DNA from: Glandiceps talaboti
Lineage: Eukaryota; Hemichordata; Enteropneusta; Spengelidae
NCBI RefSeq assembly: GCF_964340395.1
Contig: NC_135552.1
Location: 9,719,494-9,783,493, forward strand
Direction: 5' to 3'
Length of the DNA: 64,000 nt
Each line of letters opens with the position of its first letter. Positions within the stretch are counted from its first letter, which is position 1. The position numbers were made by a program, and so were the translations under genes. The notes beneath the pieces are model-generated. The model was not told where the DNA came from. It ran no database searches and saw nothing but the letters and a program-made list of their open reading frames with translations. Shown in pieces: positions 47,346-64,000 of this stretch.

Positions 47346-47965
47346 TTAAATTTTTGATTTCCAAGTGGTAGCTCTCCTTCTAGATCTTGTGTATATAAAC
47401 ATGGCATTGTCATCATCATCATCATCATCATCATCAGACCCAATTTCTCCTTCAACTTCATCAGAGTTGGAACTAGCTGTATCACCATTCTCACTGTCAC
47501 TGTCATCAGATGACAAATCACTCTCACTTTCTTTAGAATGATAATAGTGGCATCTTACAGCCTCAACTTTGTCTATTTTGTGCATTCCTGCCACAGCTGG
47601 AATTTCATAGTTGGAAAGGTACTTATCAAGTTCTTTCACTTTCAATTTGGAAATGTCACCGTTTCTGACAAGCGCATCCCAGTCATATTCATCAAATTTT
47701 TTTCAGCACATTGCTCCCTTTCTTTCATTCTTTTTCTTTCCCTCATCGAGGCAAGTGTTCTCTGTTGTTCTAAATGAAGGATTGCTCCCTTTAATATCTC
47801 TTTCTTGACACACAGTTTCTTGCTCAATTCGTCAAGTTTCTCAACATTTTTACTTGCCACCAACCCTTTACTATACAGGTGTTTTAGTTGTGCACAGGGT
47901 TGGAAGTCATCTGGTGGTCTTTCACTACCATCATCTCTTGTTAATGGTGTTGAGAATACATCCAT
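47346..47965 (-). pseudogene. SAP-like, acidic-tailed protein exon, one frameshift
   Basis: The first frame reads MDVFSTPLTRDDGSERPPDD, then LKHLYSKGLVASKNVEKLDE and a helical charged segment RERKRMKEREQ. Restoring one A in the poly-A run at 47697-47703 (T on the plus strand) would connect it to EYDWDALVRNG and then KLKVKELDKYLSNYEIPAVA. The latter resembles a SAP-type DNA-binding helix pair. A Ser/Asp-rich tail follows, with a run of nine Asp encoded by a (TCA)n tract. It looks like the last exon of a transposon-linked gene. Inside the TIR element there is no transposase core. The element is therefore non-autonomous, or the rest has been lost. Confidence 0.55.
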
Positions 47966-48679
47966 ATAGTGTCAAAGTTTATTTATTTATCTTTATATTT
48001 ACAAGTAATAGTATATTCATGCAAAGTTGAAAAGTATGTGCAAAAAACTTATTTTACTTTTTCTCTGTTAACTCAGCTTGTGAGATATTGTCTTCTGTTT
48101 CACATGTAGCAGACGTTGCCAATATGCTAATTTTAGGAAATATTTAGAATGTGTTATTAAAAGTTTGTGTTGAAAATTATAGTCATATCTATAGGATGAA
48201 AAAATACATTGCACAGAAGTTTTTATACTTGTCAAGTATGTTTTAGTGCAGGTGCATCTTTTACATTTTGATGGCAGGCTGAGATGAACCTTTTTCAACT
48301 CATTTTTTTTTTAACTTCCAAGAGCTGCAAATGAAAAATGTTGTCTGTCATATTTGTCTGTCATTTAATACTAGTAAGAATTTACATGAAAAAGTTACAT
48401 ATCATTGTGATAACCACAAAACAAAACACAGTCATGTCACAAAGAATATTTTCAGTACAGTGTAAAGGTAATTTCACACATTAAATGAACCAAATTTCAG
48501 TAGACAGTAGTGTACATGAAAGACACTGGTATTTTCAGACAAAAAACAATCTGTACCACTCAATTCGCCCATTTCAATTTATCATTACATTAACGGTTTA
48601 TTAAAAGAAAATTAAAATTTGACTGTTTTTGTTCTTCATTTTACTATAAACTTGTGAGCAACTGTTGTTTGTAGCTGCC

Positions 48680-48682
48680 GTT

Positions 48683-48727
<45 letters not shown>
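48680..48727. repeat. (TTG)n microsatellite
   Basis: About 14 TTG units inside the TIR element. Confidence 0.95.
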
Positions 48728-48907
48728 TAAAAGCTTATTTTCCCATGTTTGAAAAGTCATGATGTCAAATTATTTTCAGGTACCCCCCCGCCCTACAACC
48801 CATAACATTTTTTCAGGTACTCTACTCACAATCCATATATTTTCAAGTCCCCCCCCTAAAATCTCCCGACCCCCCCCCCCCCCAACAAGTTTTTGTGAAA
48901 GCAGCCT

Positions 48908-50029
<1,122 letters not shown>

Positions 50030-51420
50030 CAACCCAAGGTAGGGCTTCTCTCCCATTATATTTTGCCTTACAGCTAGGTTGACTATTGTGGTCATACTAA
50101 TATGAGGTAAGTATACATCACGGAAGACATTGGAATTCAAAGTAGGGCTTCTCTCTCATCATATCTTGCCTTACAGCTACTAGGACTGTTATTTGGTAAG
50201 ACTTACAAGTATACATCACTGAAGACATTGTGGGCGAATGTACAGCTTCTCTCCCATGATATATTCTCTTACAGCTAGGTGGACTGTTATATAGTAAGTA
50301 TACAACACTTAAGACATTGCAAGCCAAGGTAAGGCTTCTCTCCCATCATATCTTGCCTCACAGCTAGGTGGACTATTGTAAATATCAGTGGATGGTAAGT
50401 ATGCATCACTGAAGACATTGCAACCGAAGTTAGAGCTTCTCTCCCATCATATCTTGGCCTACAGTTAGGTGGACTATTGTGGTAATACCAATATATGGTA
50501 AGTATACATCACTGACGACACTGCAATCGAAGGTACACCTTGTTTCCCATCATATCCTGCTTTACAGCTAGGTGGACTATTGTGGTATTACAAATATATG
50601 GTAAGTATACATCACTGAAGACATTGCCATCTAAAGTAGGCTTCTCTCCCATCATATCTTACCTTACAGCTAGGTGGACCTTTTTGGTAATACCAATATG
50701 TGGTAAGTTGACATCACTGAAGACGTTACAATCTAAGGTAGGGACTCTCTCCCATCATATCTTGCTTTACAGCTAGGTGGACTGTTATATGGTAAGACTT
50801 ACCAGTATACATCACTGAAGACATTGCAAGCGAAGGTATAGCTTCTCTCCCATGACATATTCTATTACAGCTAGGTGGACTGTTATATGGTAAGTATACA
50901 ACACTGAAGACATTGCAAGCCAAGGTAGACCATGTTTCCCATCATATCTTGCCTTACAGCTAGGTGGAGTATTGTGGTAATACTAGTACATGGTAAGTAT
51001 ACATCACTCTAGACATTGCAAACCAAGATAGGGCCTCTCTGCCATGTCTTGCCTTAAAGCTGGGTAGAATATGTGGCAATATCCATATGTTGAAAGTTTA
51101 TATCACAGAAGGTAGGCTGTCTCTCCCATCACACCTTCCCTTACAGCTCGGCGGACTGCTTGGATACCTTACCAGCATATGGTTAAGTATACGTCACTGA
51201 GGATACTGCTACCCAAGGTACGGATTCTCTGCTATCCTGTCTTGCCTGACAGCTAAGTCGACTATTGCATGTGTGAATACTAATATACCATAAGTGCATA
51301 TTACATAAGAAACCGTTAAGAGATCATATCTTGCCAAACACATAGATGGCCGGACTATTGTGGTGATACTAATAGATGGTAAATATGCATCACTGATAGG
51401 ATGTTGCACTACAGTTGGTT
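50030..51420 (+). repeat. ~100-bp tandem repeat with splice-site-like pairs
   Basis: About 13 diverging units of ~98-105 bp. The typical unit is CTTCTCTCCCATCATATCTT, GCCTTACAG, a 19-33-nt segment starting CTAGGTGGACTATTG, then GTAAGTATACATCACTGAAG. The TTACAG and GTAAGT motifs form acceptor/donor-like pairs enclosing 50074-50106, 50177-50195, 50275-50293, 50364-50394, 50465-50497, 50568-50600, 50670-50702, 50773-50791, 50871-50889 and 50960-50992. Later units are degenerate. The array lies downstream of the polycystin-like gene and opposite to its strand. Confidence 0.9.
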
Positions 51421-52033
51421 GAGTGTTGAGGACACGTGATCAGTATACATTGTACATGTAAATAACTAATCACGAATAAAGATTCAAGCCCAAAGCAGTG
51501 ATTCTGTCATCATCTTAAGCTTCTTAGTAGCAATTTTTATTATAACTCTGAAAAATAATATAAATCTGTTTGGAGGTGGTGATGAGAAGAAAAAACCCAC
51601 GCCTCAATTGGTCTTAATATTGAAATCTGAAGTATTGAATCACTATTATGTACACATACATTTCAAAAATACATTATATGCATTGTATTTAATAGAACCA
51701 CTTATAATAAAGATTACACAAATACTTGTAAGCAAGACGAGATGTTAAAGTGACAAAATAGACTTACAAAAAAACTATAACTCAAAAAATAAAGTGTTTG
51801 GTGAATACATACAACAACACTCGTGTAATGATTATCATTTGCTGACATATGCGTCGGTTGATGAAAAAGAGAGGCCAAGGGACTTAAACAGATGTCACGG
51901 TTCTCAGTATATTTACCGTTTCCAGTAGCCTGTGAAGCTGCACCTGGCAGTGCCCCAACACAATTCCAATTCAACCCTGTTACTGCACCTCTAACGTTAT
52001 AGAGAGGGCATTGTCTTTTATTAAGGTATACCT
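51421..52033. other. 3' flank of the polycystin-like gene
   Basis: On the minus strand an AATAAA signal occurs at 52017-52022, only 11 bp after the stop codon. Another candidate lies at 51536-51541. No other feature. Confidence 0.5.
52017..52022 (-). terminator. Candidate polyadenylation signal AATAAA
   Basis: On the minus strand CTTAATAAAAG lies 11 bp after the stop codon at 52034. If used, the 3' UTR would be unusually short. Confidence 0.4.
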
Positions 52034-63258
<11,225 letters not shown>

Positions 63259-63640
63259 CTGTCAATCAAGATAAATTATAAAAAAAAAATACCATGCAAC
63301 TATAATAAATTCCTAGATGATACAATAGGGTTATACTCAATAGAAATATAATATTTTCGTCCATACTATTTTATGTTTGAAGCAATAAAAAACAAGGTAC
63401 TGTGTTGCGGGGTTTTTCTTTTCTTGAATACCAAATCAACAATTTAAGTATGGTGTGAGTACTTGTACAATCTCTAGTAATTAAGACCATGTGAGGTTGA
63501 ACGTTAGAGCTGAGTGAAATAAATAAATGAACGACGTCATTCCTTATACCATCTAACGACATCCCATTATTCTAACTTTTAGAGCTGGTGTTTGGGCTTC
63601 TTTTCAGTGTGTGTAATTCTGTAGCTCTTTCATTGCGTAT
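63259..63640. other. Polycystin-like intron upstream of exon A
   Basis: No upstream GAIN or ectodomain exon is visible before the window edge. Confidence 0.5.
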
Positions 63641-63955
63641 CATTACTGGGACAAGCCATTAAAGAAGCAAGTCCACTTGTTATCAAAGAGTACCAATATT
63701 TACACATGTGATGATGGGCTCTTACATAACACAAGTAAACAGTGTAGTTCACAGCATAAGATCATTTCTAAGGAGTGGGTCAATTGAGGCAAACCTTATC
63801 TCCGTCTTATATCAGTTGTTATCAATTTATTAGGCTATTATAAGTAACACTACAAACAGCTTTAGAGATGCAAACAACTTTTATGACACCCGTTTTCGTC
63901 AGGCAAGCCCGCGGGTTTGTTGCACTTGGACCGTTAATGGCTTGTGAATGTCATG
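63641..63955 (+). repeat. 315-bp dispersed repeat, copy 2
   Basis: Same orientation and near-identical to 32630-32944. Flanking sequences differ on both sides. Confidence 0.9.
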
Positions 63956-64000
63956 TGTTACCATGCATTAAAACATTTTCCAAGGTAAATCTTTATAATG

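Larger units (their letters stand above)
46394..48907. mobile_element. 2.5-kb TIR DNA element
   Basis: Ends AGGCTGCTTTCACAAAAACT plus TGTTGGGGGG...TCGGGAGAT are inverted at 48846-48907. Both subterminal regions carry TTTTCAAGTACCCCCC-type units in the same orientation (46460-46590 and 48773-48860). It contains a degenerate minus-strand coding region (47346-47965). No clear target duplication was found. Confidence 0.75.

Overview
This is animal nuclear DNA: spliced multi-exon genes, abundant microsatellites, and many LINEs, Penelope-like and DNA-transposon relics, with no bacterial-type gene packing. The gene content (isolated HYR exons, a polycystin-1-like receptor/channel, a caveolin) and the repeat load suggest an invertebrate deuterostome. 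Amphioxus (Branchiostoma) is the best guess, but that is an inference and I could not compare with a database.

Layout. 1-6.4 kb: two minus-strand HYR-domain exons of a gene that continues past the left edge, with a LINE fragment and a ~290-bp tandem triplication between them. 6.6-10 kb: (TA)n tracts, a palindromic foldback element, a Penelope-like fragment and a LINE ORF1 fragment. 10.1-14.1 kb: a plus-strand multi-exon gene with clean splice sites, a perfect NRF1-type promoter palindrome and several frameshifts, probably a pseudogene. 14.65-25.62 kb: a large DNA transposon with long inverted ends, a perfect 6-bp target-site duplication (CTATTC) and two convergent intronless genes, a DDE integrase (+) and a HECT-type ubiquitin ligase (-). 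A 2.9-kb part containing the integrase appears twice around a 200-N gap, most likely unmerged contig overlap. 25.6-33.9 kb: non-coding, with a SINE, MITEs and microsatellites. 33.94-38.87 kb: a complete three-exon caveolin-family gene (-, 149 aa, no cysteine). 39-52 kb: repeats, LINE tails, a 2.5-kb TIR element with a SAP-like acidic protein relic, a 150-bp minisatellite, and a ~100-bp repeat array in which most units carry a splice acceptor and donor. 52.03-63.26 kb: the 3' part of a polycystin-1-like gene (-, six exons, 1198 codons visible): GPS, TM1, PLAT, TM2-5, then the six-TM channel. Its largest visible intron holds an antisense RTE-like LINE interrupted by two nested foldback DNA elements, each with a perfect 7-bp target-site duplication.

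The most novel-looking system is the integrase + HECT transposon. The termini, TSD length and DDE spacing resemble what I recall of the eukaryotic IS3EU superfamily. The HECT partner, and inverted repeats that extend into the integrase coding start, deserve a second look.
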